Positions 1 through 7,060 of a stretch of DNA of 16,432 nucleotides are shown in pieces. Location: assembly GCA_024279075.1 (NCBI GenBank), contig JAJRRX010000152.1:1-16432 (forward strand), in the 5' to 3' direction. How positions within the stretch are numbered: position 1 is the first letter of the stretch; every line of letters begins with the position of its first letter. The notes beneath the pieces are model-generated. The model was not told the origin of the DNA. It saw nothing but the letters and a program-made list of their open reading frames with translations, and made no database searches. The translations under genes were made by a program, and so were the position numbers. The DNA is from Alphaproteobacteria bacterium (GTDB lineage: Bacteria > Pseudomonadota > Alphaproteobacteria > Rhodobacterales > Rhodobacteraceae).

Positions 1-122
1 ACGGTATCCCAAAAGCTCAATTCGGGTTATATTTGAAGGAGTGTGAGTGGAGATTTAACAACAGTGACCCTTCAGATCAGTTATTACAGCTAAGACAATG
101 GGTTAGACATCATCTAAGGTAG
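1..122 (+). CDS. IS1595-family transposase, C-terminal fragment (runs off the window start)
   Basis: Reading from base 3 gives an open frame of 39 codons ending in TAG at 120-122. It begins GIPKAQFGLYLKECEWRFNN and ends in WVRHHLR. The 'YLKECEWRFN' block is the recognisable C-terminal signature of ISXO2-like DDE transposases of the IS1595 family, in which the catalytic glutamate region is followed by a Y-L-x-E-x-E-[WFY]-R-[FY]-N motif. Only the tail is visible, so integrity of the DDE core cannot be judged. The frame has no start codon because it enters from outside the window. Its stop lies about 17 bases from the presumed terminal repeat, the compact arrangement expected of an IS. Confidence 0.75.
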   Translation, partial: GIPKAQFGLYLKECEWRFNNSDPSDQLLQLRQWVRHHLR

Positions 123-139
123 TTATCTGGGTCAGCCCC
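1..139 (+). mobile_element. Right end of an IS1595-family insertion sequence (partial)
   Basis: The window opens inside a transposase reading frame that stops at 122. It is followed within 20 bases by a sequence whose reverse complement starts GGGGCTGACCCAGATAAC (outer end at about 139). Elements of the IS1595/IS1016 group characteristically end in GGGGCTG-like terminal repeats, so 139 is the probable outer boundary. The left end lies outside the window, so neither the matching inverted repeat nor the 8-bp target duplication usual for the family can be confirmed. If the boundary is right, the duplicated target on this side would be TTGGTTTA (140-147). The family call comes from recall of the protein signature and the terminus, not from a search. 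Confidence 0.7.
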
Positions 140-729
140 TTGGTTTATTGTTGCTGATGGTTGGCATGGTCAAATTTTTCCGTACCCGTAGCCGACCCAA
201 AGTGGTAGGTGCCGCAAATGAAACCGCACCTGTCAAAGCGATGCCTTTTGCGCGGATGGAAACCACAACCACCCCAGAACCGGCAGTTGTGCAGCCGCGC
301 AAATTTCCAGTTAAATCTGCAATGTTCGCCCTGTTCCTGTTGGTCGTTTTGATACGCCCCAATGCAGTTATGACGCTGTTACCATTGATGGTTGTGGTTG
401 GCGTATTGGTCGTCACCTATGGGGGGCCGAAAAAAACCCGCGCGTTGGGGAACGCCCTGTTGCACCGGTTCGGGATCACGCAAGAAGGCAAGTGCGCACA
501 ATACATCCCCAAAGAAATGCCAATTTCCAGCCATGCTGATACTGTGCCAAAACCACAACGGAAATCGGTTTTACAACGGGGCAATAGTGCCAAAAGGCCG
601 TCCCCTAAGTCCAAGAGCCAAACGGGTTTTTCCAATGGTCCAGTTCAGCGGATTGCCCGCGAGGGCTTACTCTCGTGGCTTCAGCCCAAACCTAAATCAA
701 ATGCCTTTGATCGCTTAAAACAAATGTAA
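140..729 (+). CDS. Hypothetical membrane protein, probably 5'-truncated by the adjacent IS
   Basis: The frame is open from 118 to the stop at 727-729, with possible starts at TTG 148, ATG 157 or ATG 166. None has a convincing ribosome binding site. Read straight out of the IS end, the first residues are LGLLLLMVGMVKFF, a hydrophobic run followed by basic residues (RTRSRPK). This looks like the end of a membrane helix that began in sequence now displaced by the IS. A second hydrophobic segment (roughly FALFLLVVLIRP through LMVVVGVLVVTYGG) follows, and the C-terminal half is hydrophilic, basic and rich in Ser, Lys and Pro (K/R-P-S-P-K-S-K). I do not recognise the family. The gene may be dead, or it may be expressed from an IS-borne promoter. 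The start given is the first base after the presumed IS end. Confidence 0.5.
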
Positions 730-787
730 CGAAACTATGGTCATTTGACGCTTGGGTTATCGCTGTGTGGGGCCTCGCGACAACTGG

Positions 788-812
788 CTGCGCGCGCCAC
801 TAGCGCGCGCTG
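788..812. terminator. GC-rich hairpin just downstream of eno (weak terminator candidate)
   Basis: GCGCGCGC at 790-797 pairs with GCGCGCGC at 803-810 around the 5-base loop CACTA. It lies 10-30 bases past the stop of eno on the minus strand and also downstream of the plus-strand gene ending at 729, so it sits between convergent genes. No T tract follows on either strand, so it is not a canonical intrinsic terminator. It could instead act as a processing or 3'-protecting structure. Confidence 0.35.
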
Positions 813-820
813 CTTCCCTA

Positions 821-2098
821 TCAGCCCCGCAACACCGCCGCGCCCGCAAACTGCGCTGTATCGCCGAGCATTTCCTCGATCCGGATCAGCTGGTTGTATT
901 TCGCCAACCTGTCAGAGCGCGCCAGGGAACCGGTTTTGATCTGGCCGCAATTGGTGGCGACGGCGAGGTCGGCGATGGTGGCGTCCTCGGTCTCGCCGGA
1001 GCGATGCGACATCACCGAGGTGTAGCCCGCACGATGGGCCATTTCCACGGCTTCCAATGTTTCGGTCAGGGTGCCGATCTGGTTGACTTTCACTAGCAAT
1101 GAATTTGCCGCCCCCATCTCAATGCCCTGTTTCAGGCGCACGGGGTTTGTTACAAACAGGTCATCGCCAACCAGTTGGCATTTGTCGCCGATCATATCGG
1201 TCAGCATTTTCCAGCCGTCCCAATCATCCTCGTGCATGCCGTCCTCAATCGAAATAATCGGGTATTTCGCGGCTAACCCTGCCAGATATTCCGCATTCTC
1301 GCCGGACGACAGAACTTTGCCTTCGCCCTTCATGTTGTACATGCCATTCGCGTAATACTCGGACGCGGCACAATCGAGCGCGAGGTAGACTTCTTCGCCC
1401 GGTTTATAGCCGGCCTTTTCAACCGAGCGCATGATAAAATCGAGCGCGTCTGTGGTGGAATTCAGGTTCGGTGCAAAGCCGCCCTCATCGCCAACGCCGG
1501 TGTTGTGGCCCGCTTCGGACAGTTCTTTTTTCAGGGTGTGGAAAATTTCCGACCCCATGCGCACGGCGTGGCGAATGGAGGTGGCGGCGACGGGCATCAC
1601 CATGAATTCCTGAATGTCGATCGGGTTATCCGCATGTTCGCCGCCGTTGATGATGTTCATCATCGGCACCGGCAACATGCGCGCCGAGGTGCCGCCAACG
1701 TAGCGGTACAATGGCTGACCTTGGAAATTTGCGGCGGCCTTGGCGGCGGCAAGGGATACGCCCAGAATGGCGTTGGCCCCCAGACGGGATTTGTTTTCGG
1801 TGCCATCAAGGCGGCACATGGTGGCGTCCAGCTCGACTTGTTCGGTGGCATCCAAGCCCAGCAATGCCTCGGCGATTTCGTGGTTCACGCCCTCAATGGC
1901 CTTTAACACACCTTTGCCGCCGTAACGGCTGGCGTCGCCGTCGCGCAATTCTACTGCCTCATGGGCGCCGGTTGACGCGCCCGAGGGCACCGCCGCGCGG
2001 CCAAACGTGCCGTCTTCCAGCACCACGTCGACCTCTACCGTTGGGTTGCCCCGACTGTCGAGGATTTCACGGGCGGAGATTTCGATGATGGTGGACAT
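821..2098 (-). CDS. eno: Enolase (phosphopyruvate hydratase)
   Basis: This cytosolic glycolytic enzyme interconverts 2-phosphoglycerate and phosphoenolpyruvate. At 425 residues it is the normal full length. The N-terminus (M-S-T-I-I-E-I-S-A-R-E-I-L-D-S-R-G-N-P-T-V-E) is the standard enolase opening. The catalytic acid region GDEGGFAPN, the Mg2+ ligand blocks (LALDCAASE, SIEDGMHEDDW, GDDLFVTN), the catalytic lysine in LLVKVNQIG and the signature SHRSGETED are all intact. The ATG at 2098 is preceded by AAGGAA, which lies inside the 3' end of the upstream regulator gene with only 2 bases between the genes. Co-transcription and possibly translational coupling with that Fur-family gene are therefore likely. 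Nothing looks degraded. Confidence 0.98.
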   Translation of the reverse strand: MSTIIEISAREILDSRGNPTVEVDVVLEDGTFGRAAVPSGASTGAHEAVELRDGDASRYGGKGVLKAIEGVNHEIAEALLGLDATEQVELDATMCRLDGTENKSRLGANAILGVSLAAAKAAANFQGQPLYRYVGGTSARMLPVPMMNIINGGEHADNPIDIQEFMVMPVAATSIRHAVRMGSEIFHTLKKELSEAGHNTGVGDEGGFAPNLNSTTDALDFIMRSVEKAGYKPGEEVYLALDCAASEYYANGMYNMKGEGKVLSSGENAEYLAGLAAKYPIISIEDGMHEDDWDGWKMLTDMIGDKCQLVGDDLFVTNPVRLKQGIEMGAANSLLVKVNQIGTLTETLEAVEMAHRAGYTSVMSHRSGETEDATIADLAVATNCGQIKTGSLARSDRLAKYNQLIRIEEMLGDTAQFAGAAVLRG

Positions 2099-2100
2099 AA

Positions 2101-2526
2101 CTATTCCTTGGATTTTGTTTTTAGGGGAACGCCGTAGAGTTCCAAACGGTGGCCGCGCAGGGCATAGCCCAGCTTGGTCGCGATTTTTTCTTGGAGGGCT
2201 TCGATTTCGGGGTCGACAAATTCAATCACCTCGCCCGATTGCAGATCAATCAGATGGTCGTGATGTTCGCGCTCTGCATCTTCATAGCGCGCGCGCCCGT
2301 CGCGGAACTCATAGCGTTCCAGAATGCCCGATTCCTCGAACAATTTGACGGTGCGGTAAACGGTAGCAATGGAAATAGCGCTGTCGATTTTGGAGGCGCG
2401 GGCGTAGAGTTCCTCGACATCGGGATGGTCATCCGCATCCTGCAATACTTGCGCAATCACACGGCGCGGGCCGGTCATTCGCAGGCCCTTGGCCTCGCAG
2501 CGTTCAATGATGGTTGCAGTCGGCAT
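2101..2526 (-). CDS. Fur-family metal-responsive repressor (alphaproteobacterial Fur/Mur type)
   Basis: This 141-residue protein has the Fur layout. A winged-helix DNA-binding half (residues 1-85, recognition helix near SIATVYRTVKLFEESGILER) is followed by the metal-binding and dimerisation half with HHDHLID at 88-94, EVIEF at 99-103 and GHRLELYGVP near 125-134. The C-x-x-C structural zinc site of E. coli Fur is replaced (positions 94 and 97 are Asp and Ser). This is common in alphaproteobacterial Fur/Mur proteins, many of which answer to manganese. It is not Irr, because it lacks the heme-regulatory HxH pattern and the Irr-type N-terminus. An AGGG-like site precedes the ATG. It heads a two-gene unit with eno. 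Whether the ligand is iron or manganese cannot be settled from sequence, so no symbol is given. Confidence 0.9.
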   Translation of the reverse strand: MPTATIIERCEAKGLRMTGPRRVIAQVLQDADDHPDVEELYARASKIDSAISIATVYRTVKLFEESGILERYEFRDGRARYEDAEREHHDHLIDLQSGEVIEFVDPEIEALQEKIATKLGYALRGHRLELYGVPLKTKSKE

Positions 2527-2606
2527 GCCCCGTTTTCCCTTGCTTGCGCCCTTCTAGCGCCTGTGAGGATGAGTGCAACCCTGTTTGCGTTAACGGTTGG
2601 ATTGGG

Positions 2607-3065
2607 TCATTTGACGGCGAATAGACTTGCGGCGCACCCGCTGGGTAAATTGCTTCTGTGCCAAACCCTACCAAAATGTGAAGCATGTCGATTGAGTTGA
2701 GCCAAAAAACGGGGGCTTTGATGATACACCTCAAAAGAGATATACTGTTCCATCGGAGTATGAAAACGCAAGTAACCATTATATCCCCAACCATCATTAA
2801 ACTCGACTGGACGCACAGTTTCACTTCATTAGCGCAATTAGATTTGCACAAGTTCACAAGCGGTTGGATAACGCTCCAACACCCCCAGCAAGATCATCGC
2901 ATCTTCATTGCCCGCCTTGGCCAGTTTTGACAGCAACGGCAGCGCCATTGCGTCGTTGTCTTGCAGCCATGCCTCAACGGCGGTTTGAAAGTCGGGGTCG
3001 CTGGTTTGCGCTTGGGTTGGGGTTGTCAGCGCCAATAGAACGTAGATTATTCTGAGCAGGTACAT
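2607..3065 (-). pseudogene. Decayed, internally deleted paralogue of the neighbouring secreted Sel1-like protein
   Basis: From ATG 3065 (AAGG-type site upstream) a signal peptide ending TQAQ is followed by TSDPDFQ, AWLQDNDAMALPLLSKLA and GNEDAMILLGVL. This matches the N-terminus of the intact gene at 3119-4228 almost residue for residue. The frame then stops at 2838. Immediately after, in a second frame, comes LCKSNCANEVKLC, matching LCETRCPNEPTLC near the C-terminus of the intact copy. From about 2800, in a third frame, comes GYNGYLRFHTPMEQYI through QSPRFLAQLNR to CAASLFAVK (stop 2607), matching the intact C-terminus. The middle of roughly 200 residues is gone and at least two frameshifts are present, so the full protein cannot be made. 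A secreted peptide of about 75 residues from the surviving 5' frame (2838-3065) remains possible. Confidence 0.85.
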
Positions 3066-3118
3066 CGTAAAGACCTTATTAGTACTTCTCTGATAGGTAG
3101 CAACCATTGCGCCCAGAT

Positions 3119-4228
3119 TCAACGCCCCTCAAACAACCCTGCCGCGCACTGGCTGATGGGTTTTCGGCTATGCGCCGCCAACCCCAGCGTGGTGGCTTGG
3201 CGTTTGATTTGGGCGGCAAAGCGCGGGCTTTGGGTAAAGGCTTCGGTGGGGATATAACGCTCGATAGGGGTGTGGATACGGGTGTAACCGTTGTAGCCGC
3301 CAATCACGCTGAACACGGCGCGGGCGCATAAGGTTGGCTCGTTGGGACAGCGTGTTTCGCAGAGTTGCGCGATGGGGGCCAATGCGGGGTCGGACAAGAT
3401 GATCCCCCCTGCCCGCTGGTACAGTTGTTCGCGCAGGGCGGCGGGCAGTTTACCGGGGTATTTGTCGCCGAAATCGTCAAAGGCGTCTTCGGCATAGGTC
3501 GCGGCCTCGCCCCCTTGCAGGATCAGGCCGACGTTGCGTTGCCAGCGCAGTCCGCGGAAGGTGCCGTCCTTGTGCAGACGACGGGCAAACAGGAAACCTT
3601 GCAGGGTTTCATCATTCAGGGCTTGCAGGCCGATTTCCCAGTTGGCCTCGGCAAAGTCGCTGGTGGCGTCATTGGGCAGGGACTCCAGCATTTGCATCCG
3701 CAGGTGTTGCGGGAAGTTCTTGTGGTTCACGAAAGTCTCGATTGCCGTCAGATCACCGTCACCCGCCGTGGCCAGCAAGGGGTCAATCGCCAAGGCACTC
3801 GCCTTGTTGTTCAGCAGGTAGCGCACGGCGATGTTGCGTTTATCCGCGCGGGTGCTGTTCAGAATGGCGGACGCAAAGGTCGCCTGCTCCACGGTTTTGG
3901 ACAGCCAAGATTGACCGGACAGGCCCCCTTCCGCCCGCAATAATGCCGTGCGTTGGGTTTTGGACAGGGATTGCAGATAGGGCGACAAGGCCCCCGCTTG
4001 GCGGCTAAGAACCCCGAGCAGGATCATCGCGTCCTCGTTGCCGGAGGTCGCGAGGTCAGACAGCAGCGGCAAGGCCTGCGCGTCGTCATCTTGCAGCCAA
4101 GCGGTGATCGCGCGCTGAAACTGCGGATCACCCGTTTGTGCCTGCGCAAGATTGGCGAAGGACAGGATCAGGATTAAAATACTCAGTAAACGCATAAGGT
4201 AGGGTCCAATGTTGCGGAACCTTGCCAC
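3119..4228 (-). CDS. Secreted Sel1-like repeat protein of unknown function
   Basis: This is a 369-residue protein if the GTG at 4228 is used, or 358 from the ATG at 4195. The GTG has AAAAGGG 5 bases upstream, within the end of the preceding gene. The ATG gives a compact signal peptide (MRLLSILILILSF, cleavage near AQA-QTGDP) and corresponds to the start in the decayed paralogue next door. Both starts are exported. The first 60 mature residues (AWLQDDDAQALPLLSDLA, SGNEDAMILLGVL) resemble a Sel1/TPR-like helical repeat. The C-terminal third contains four closely placed cysteines (CETRCPNEPTLC and a final CAAGLF), suggesting disulfides in the periplasm. No enzymatic motif is seen. It is probably co-transcribed with the hydrolase and antiporter upstream, with essentially no spacing. 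Confidence 0.8.
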   Translation of the reverse strand: MARFRNIGPYLMRLLSILILILSFANLAQAQTGDPQFQRAITAWLQDDDAQALPLLSDLATSGNEDAMILLGVLSRQAGALSPYLQSLSKTQRTALLRAEGGLSGQSWLSKTVEQATFASAILNSTRADKRNIAVRYLLNNKASALAIDPLLATAGDGDLTAIETFVNHKNFPQHLRMQMLESLPNDATSDFAEANWEIGLQALNDETLQGFLFARRLHKDGTFRGLRWQRNVGLILQGGEAATYAEDAFDDFGDKYPGKLPAALREQLYQRAGGIILSDPALAPIAQLCETRCPNEPTLCARAVFSVIGGYNGYTRIHTPIERYIPTEAFTQSPRFAAQIKRQATTLGLAAHSRKPISQCAAGLFEGR

Positions 4229-5245
4229 TTAGCCCTTTTGCCCATCGATTTCACCCCCCAAAGGCACATGCCAGACCTGCCCCGGTTGCATGGCGCGGAA
4301 ATTCGCCTCTGGTACGTTGTGACGGGTGCGGGCGGCGACCAGTGCATCCAGTTGATCCTGAATGCTCTCGTTGGTCAGCTGGAAGGTGCCCCAATGGTGG
4401 CCAAGCGTATGCTCTGCCCCGCAAATCTTGTGGCATTGCACCGCCTCATCGGGGTTCTGGTGCTGGGCTTTCATAAACCAACGCGGCTCATAGGCGCCAA
4501 AGGGGATCAGGGCGAGGCGAAAGCCGCCGTGCTTTTGTTTCACCGCGTGAAAGTTGATCGCCTCGTGGAAACCCGTGTCACCGATGTGATAAATTTTACC
4601 TTGCGGCGTGTCGATCACAAAGGCCGCCCAAAGCGCATGGCTGCGGTCGCGACTGGTGCGCGCGGACCAGTGGTGGGCAGGTTCAAAATGGACTTTGATG
4701 TCATTTTCAAGCGATATGCTGTCCCCCCAATCCCCCGTTTTAACGCGGAACTCCGGGTCGTATTTGTGCAGGATCGTGTCATTGCCCAGCGGGGTGATAA
4801 TCAGCGGATCATGCGCCGCCTTAAGCTGCGACAGGGTTGCCAGATCGAGGTGGTCATAGTGGTTATGCGACAGCAAAATAACATCAATCGGCGGCAAGTC
4901 CTTAAGTGCAATTCCCGCCGGATTGACCCGCTTGGGTCCGGCAAAGGCCACGGGGCTGGCGCGACTGGACCACACGGGATCGGTCAGCAGGTTCAGCCCT
5001 GCAACCTGCACCAGCATGGTCGCATGCCCGACAAAACTGACCCGCATGTCACTGCCGCTCACCCGCGCGGGCGGGGTGTCTTGGTGCGGCGAAGGGTGGC
5101 TCGCAGACCAACGCTTCTTACCGCCGCCAAACTGCCATTTCAGCACAGCCTTTAGGCTTTCAGGCTGGGCGCCTTGCGGGTTAAAAAAGGTCGTGCCATC
5201 GAAGTGGTCGGTGACGGGGCCAGAGTAGTATTTGTTGCGCGCCAT
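4229..5245 (-). CDS. Metallo-beta-lactamase-fold hydrolase (NAPE-PLD / UlaG-like group)
   Basis: This 338-residue protein has the metal-binding HNHYDHLD motif at 127-134 (HxHxDH), histidines in EPAHHWSAR near 189-195, the GDTGFH motif at 222-227 and a late HHWGTFQL histidine block near 284. Together these supply the ligands of a dinuclear metal centre. GHATMLVQVAGLNLLTDPVW near 73-92 and the NP-x-G/LPPIDVILLSHNHYDHLD segments are typical of bacterial relatives of N-acyl-phosphatidylethanolamine phospholipase D. Substrate specificity cannot be predicted. There is no signal peptide, so it is cytosolic. The ATG at 5245 follows the antiporter stop by 3 bases and lacks a strong ribosome binding site, so coupling to antiporter translation is likely. 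The gene runs directly into the Sel1-like gene. Confidence 0.88.
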   Translation of the reverse strand: MARNKYYSGPVTDHFDGTTFFNPQGAQPESLKAVLKWQFGGGKKRWSASHPSPHQDTPPARVSGSDMRVSFVGHATMLVQVAGLNLLTDPVWSSRASPVAFAGPKRVNPAGIALKDLPPIDVILLSHNHYDHLDLATLSQLKAAHDPLIITPLGNDTILHKYDPEFRVKTGDWGDSISLENDIKVHFEPAHHWSARTSRDRSHALWAAFVIDTPQGKIYHIGDTGFHEAINFHAVKQKHGGFRLALIPFGAYEPRWFMKAQHQNPDEAVQCHKICGAEHTLGHHWGTFQLTNESIQDQLDALVAARTRHNVPEANFRAMQPGQVWHVPLGGEIDGQKG

Positions 5246-5248
5246 GCC

Positions 5249-6496
5249 CTATAATAAATCCGGTTCACGCCCCAGCCGCCGCGCCAACGGTGCAATCGTC
5301 AGGCCTTGCACGATGATCGAAAACAGCACCACGATATAAGTCATCGCCAGCATCAGGGGTTTCCATTCGCTGTCGGGCAAGGTCAGCACCAGCGCTACGG
5401 ATATGCCGCCCTTGAGGCCGCCCCATGTCATAATGGGGATCACGTCGCTGGTGAAACTGCGGAAGGGTTTCAGGATCAAGATTGGCACGACGACGGCGGC
5501 GAGGCGCGCAGTCAGCGAAAGGCCGATGGCGATGACGCCGCCCCAGAGCGCGTCGCCGTCGAAGGCCACGGCGAAGACTTCGATGCCGATCAGCAGGAAC
5601 AGCACGGCGTTGAGGATTTCGTCGATCAACCGCCAGAACGCGTCTAGGTAATCGCGGGTTTGCTCGGACATGCCATATTTCATGCCCACGTCACCGATGA
5701 ACAATCCGGCGACCACAGCCATGATCGGGCCGGACAGATGCAGGTAAACCGCCAGTTGATAGCCACCAAATGCGAGGCCGAGGGAGAGCAATACTTCCAG
5801 CGGAAAATCATCGATCCGCTTCATGATCTGGAACACGATCCAGCCGAGGAACGCGCCCAGCAACGCGCCGCCAATGGCCTCTTGGATGAACAGTTTGGCC
5901 GCCCCGCCCAGAGTGCTGGCGTGGCCGTCACCGCTCGGGAAGGCGATGCCGACAAGAACCAGAAACACCACATAGGCCACGCCGTCATTGAACAGGCTTT
6001 CACCGGCAATCTTGGTTTCCAGCGATTTGCGCAAGTTTGCCTCTCGCAACACACCCAACACTGCCACCGGATCGGTCGGCGTGATCAACGCACCAAACCC
6101 CAGCGCAATAATCAGCGGCGCGCCCAGCAGCCAATGGAAACCATAGCCGACAATCACCGTGGAAACCCCCACACCGATGGTGGCCATCAGGATCACCACC
6201 CAAGCCTGCTGACGCAGATCACCGAGTTTGACGTGTAGCGCACCGGCAAACAGCAGCAGGCCGAGCATGCCCTCTAGCAGGGCATTGGAAAATTCGAGGT
6301 CCTCGACCAACACCCGCAAGTCGGCGGTCATGTGCAAGTCAGGCAGCAGCAAATCCAGCCCCATAACGGCTAGGGATGCCGCAAGCGCCACAATCAGAAT
6401 GCCAATGGAGGAAGGTAGTTTCAGAAATAAATAGTTGATAGAGCCAAAGACCCCCGCCAGTACAATCAAAAGCGAGGCAATTTGCAGGGCTGTCAT
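5249..6496 (-). CDS. Na+(K+)/H+ antiporter, CPA1/NhaP family
   Basis: This 415-residue protein consists almost entirely of hydrophobic segments, as expected for a 12-13-helix cation/proton antiporter of the inner membrane. The TPTDPVAV motif (140-147, Asp142) and the GESLFNDG motif (165-172, Asn170-Asp171) are the ion-binding elements of the CPA1/NhaP branch. The ND pair suggests electroneutral exchange. There is no long cytoplasmic C-terminal regulatory domain. The ATG at 6496 has AAAGGA 9 bases upstream. It is the first gene of a tight unit with the hydrolase and the Sel1-like gene. About 195 bases upstream of its start, largely occupied by a long inverted repeat (6523-6608), separate it from the HEPN cassette and could contain its promoter or a structured 5' leader. 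Confidence 0.93.
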   Translation of the reverse strand: MTALQIASLLIVLAGVFGSINYLFLKLPSSIGILIVALAASLAVMGLDLLLPDLHMTADLRVLVEDLEFSNALLEGMLGLLLFAGALHVKLGDLRQQAWVVILMATIGVGVSTVIVGYGFHWLLGAPLIIALGFGALITPTDPVAVLGVLREANLRKSLETKIAGESLFNDGVAYVVFLVLVGIAFPSGDGHASTLGGAAKLFIQEAIGGALLGAFLGWIVFQIMKRIDDFPLEVLLSLGLAFGGYQLAVYLHLSGPIMAVVAGLFIGDVGMKYGMSEQTRDYLDAFWRLIDEILNAVLFLLIGIEVFAVAFDGDALWGGVIAIGLSLTARLAAVVVPILILKPFRSFTSDVIPIMTWGGLKGGISVALVLTLPDSEWKPLMLAMTYIVVLFSIIVQGLTIAPLARRLGREPDLL

Positions 6497-6522
6497 GGGG
6501 GCATTCCTTTGGGCGGGTTGTT

Positions 6523-6608
6523 GGCGTTTCCAGTTTACATCGAAACCAGCTCATCAGAAATCATCCACCCTTAGGATGAATTCTGGTTCAGTGTTAACTG
6601 GAAACGCC
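6523..6608. repeat. Long nested inverted repeat upstream of the antiporter gene
   Basis: GGCGTTTCCAGTT at 6523-6535 is perfectly complementary to AACTGGAAACGCC at 6596-6608 (13 bp). The match extends with one mismatch to 17 positions. Inside are two further pairs: GAAACCAG near 6542-6549 with CTGGTTC near 6583-6589 (one bulge), and TCATCC at 6561-6566 with GGATGA at 6574-6579, closed by a 7-base loop. The whole stretch can fold as a three-tier hairpin of 86 bases. There is no T tract to mark an intrinsic terminator. It could be a small mobile palindromic element, a boundary scar of the HEPN cassette, or a structured leader of the antiporter mRNA. Confidence 0.75.
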
Positions 6609-6691
6609 TTTAGCGGTTGCTTGTACAGAGTGCAAAGGAGGGTGGCAATCGGTAGTGGGGGTGATGCAATTAAGTGGACTTCGATGAGAAG

Positions 6692-7060
6692 TTACAAATT
6701 CATGCGAATTACAATGCCATCCGGCAAGAGCACGCCATTAAATGTATTGTTTGAAACGTGAGCGCTCCCGACGCCAGTCATCTTCAACATCTTTCCCATT
6801 CCTAACATGGCTGGATTATTCGAATGGGCTAATTCGACCACACCAACATCAATATCGCTTATGCTATTACCCGAAATGGTTTCCGCAACAATGCGGTAGA
6901 ATTCTGGTTTATTAATTGAGTCTTTCTGGGGAACTACCCACAAACGCCAGTTACCCGTTTCCTGTGAAATCACCAGCATGACTGCCCTTGGCAAGACTTT
7001 AGTCTTGTCCAGACCTAGCGTTAACTCTTGCGCCTGCTTCACCAGTATTTCTTGATCCAC
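6692..7060 (-). CDS. Uncharacterised small protein partnered with a HEPN gene
   Basis: I do not recognise this 122-residue protein. Its start is GTG 7060, supported by GGAG 8 bases upstream, and it overlaps the end of the HEPN gene by 22 bases. The predicted pattern is a short N-terminal helix, beta strands (RAVMLVISQ, NWRLWVVPQ), a helix (KPEFYRIVAETI), and more strands ending GVLLPDGIVIRMNL. This is a compact alpha/beta fold with no catalytic signature, signal peptide or membrane segment. The overlapping arrangement suggests it acts with the HEPN protein. A partner, substrate-binding or antidote role is possible but inferred only from context. Base composition is visibly more AT-rich than in the flanking housekeeping genes, which suggests transfer. 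Confidence 0.65.
   Translation of the reverse strand: MDQEILVKQAQELTLGLDKTKVLPRAVMLVISQETGNWRLWVVPQKDSINKPEFYRIVAETISGNSISDIDVGVVELAHSNNPAMLGMGKMLKMTGVGSAHVSNNTFNGVLLPDGIVIRMNL

Noticed and set aside
4238..5155. 305-codon plus-strand frame opposite the metallo-hydrolase
   Set aside because: It is an antisense shadow of a gene with complete metal-binding motifs, and its composition (rich in R, H, Q, G, V) is typical of reverse-complement reading.
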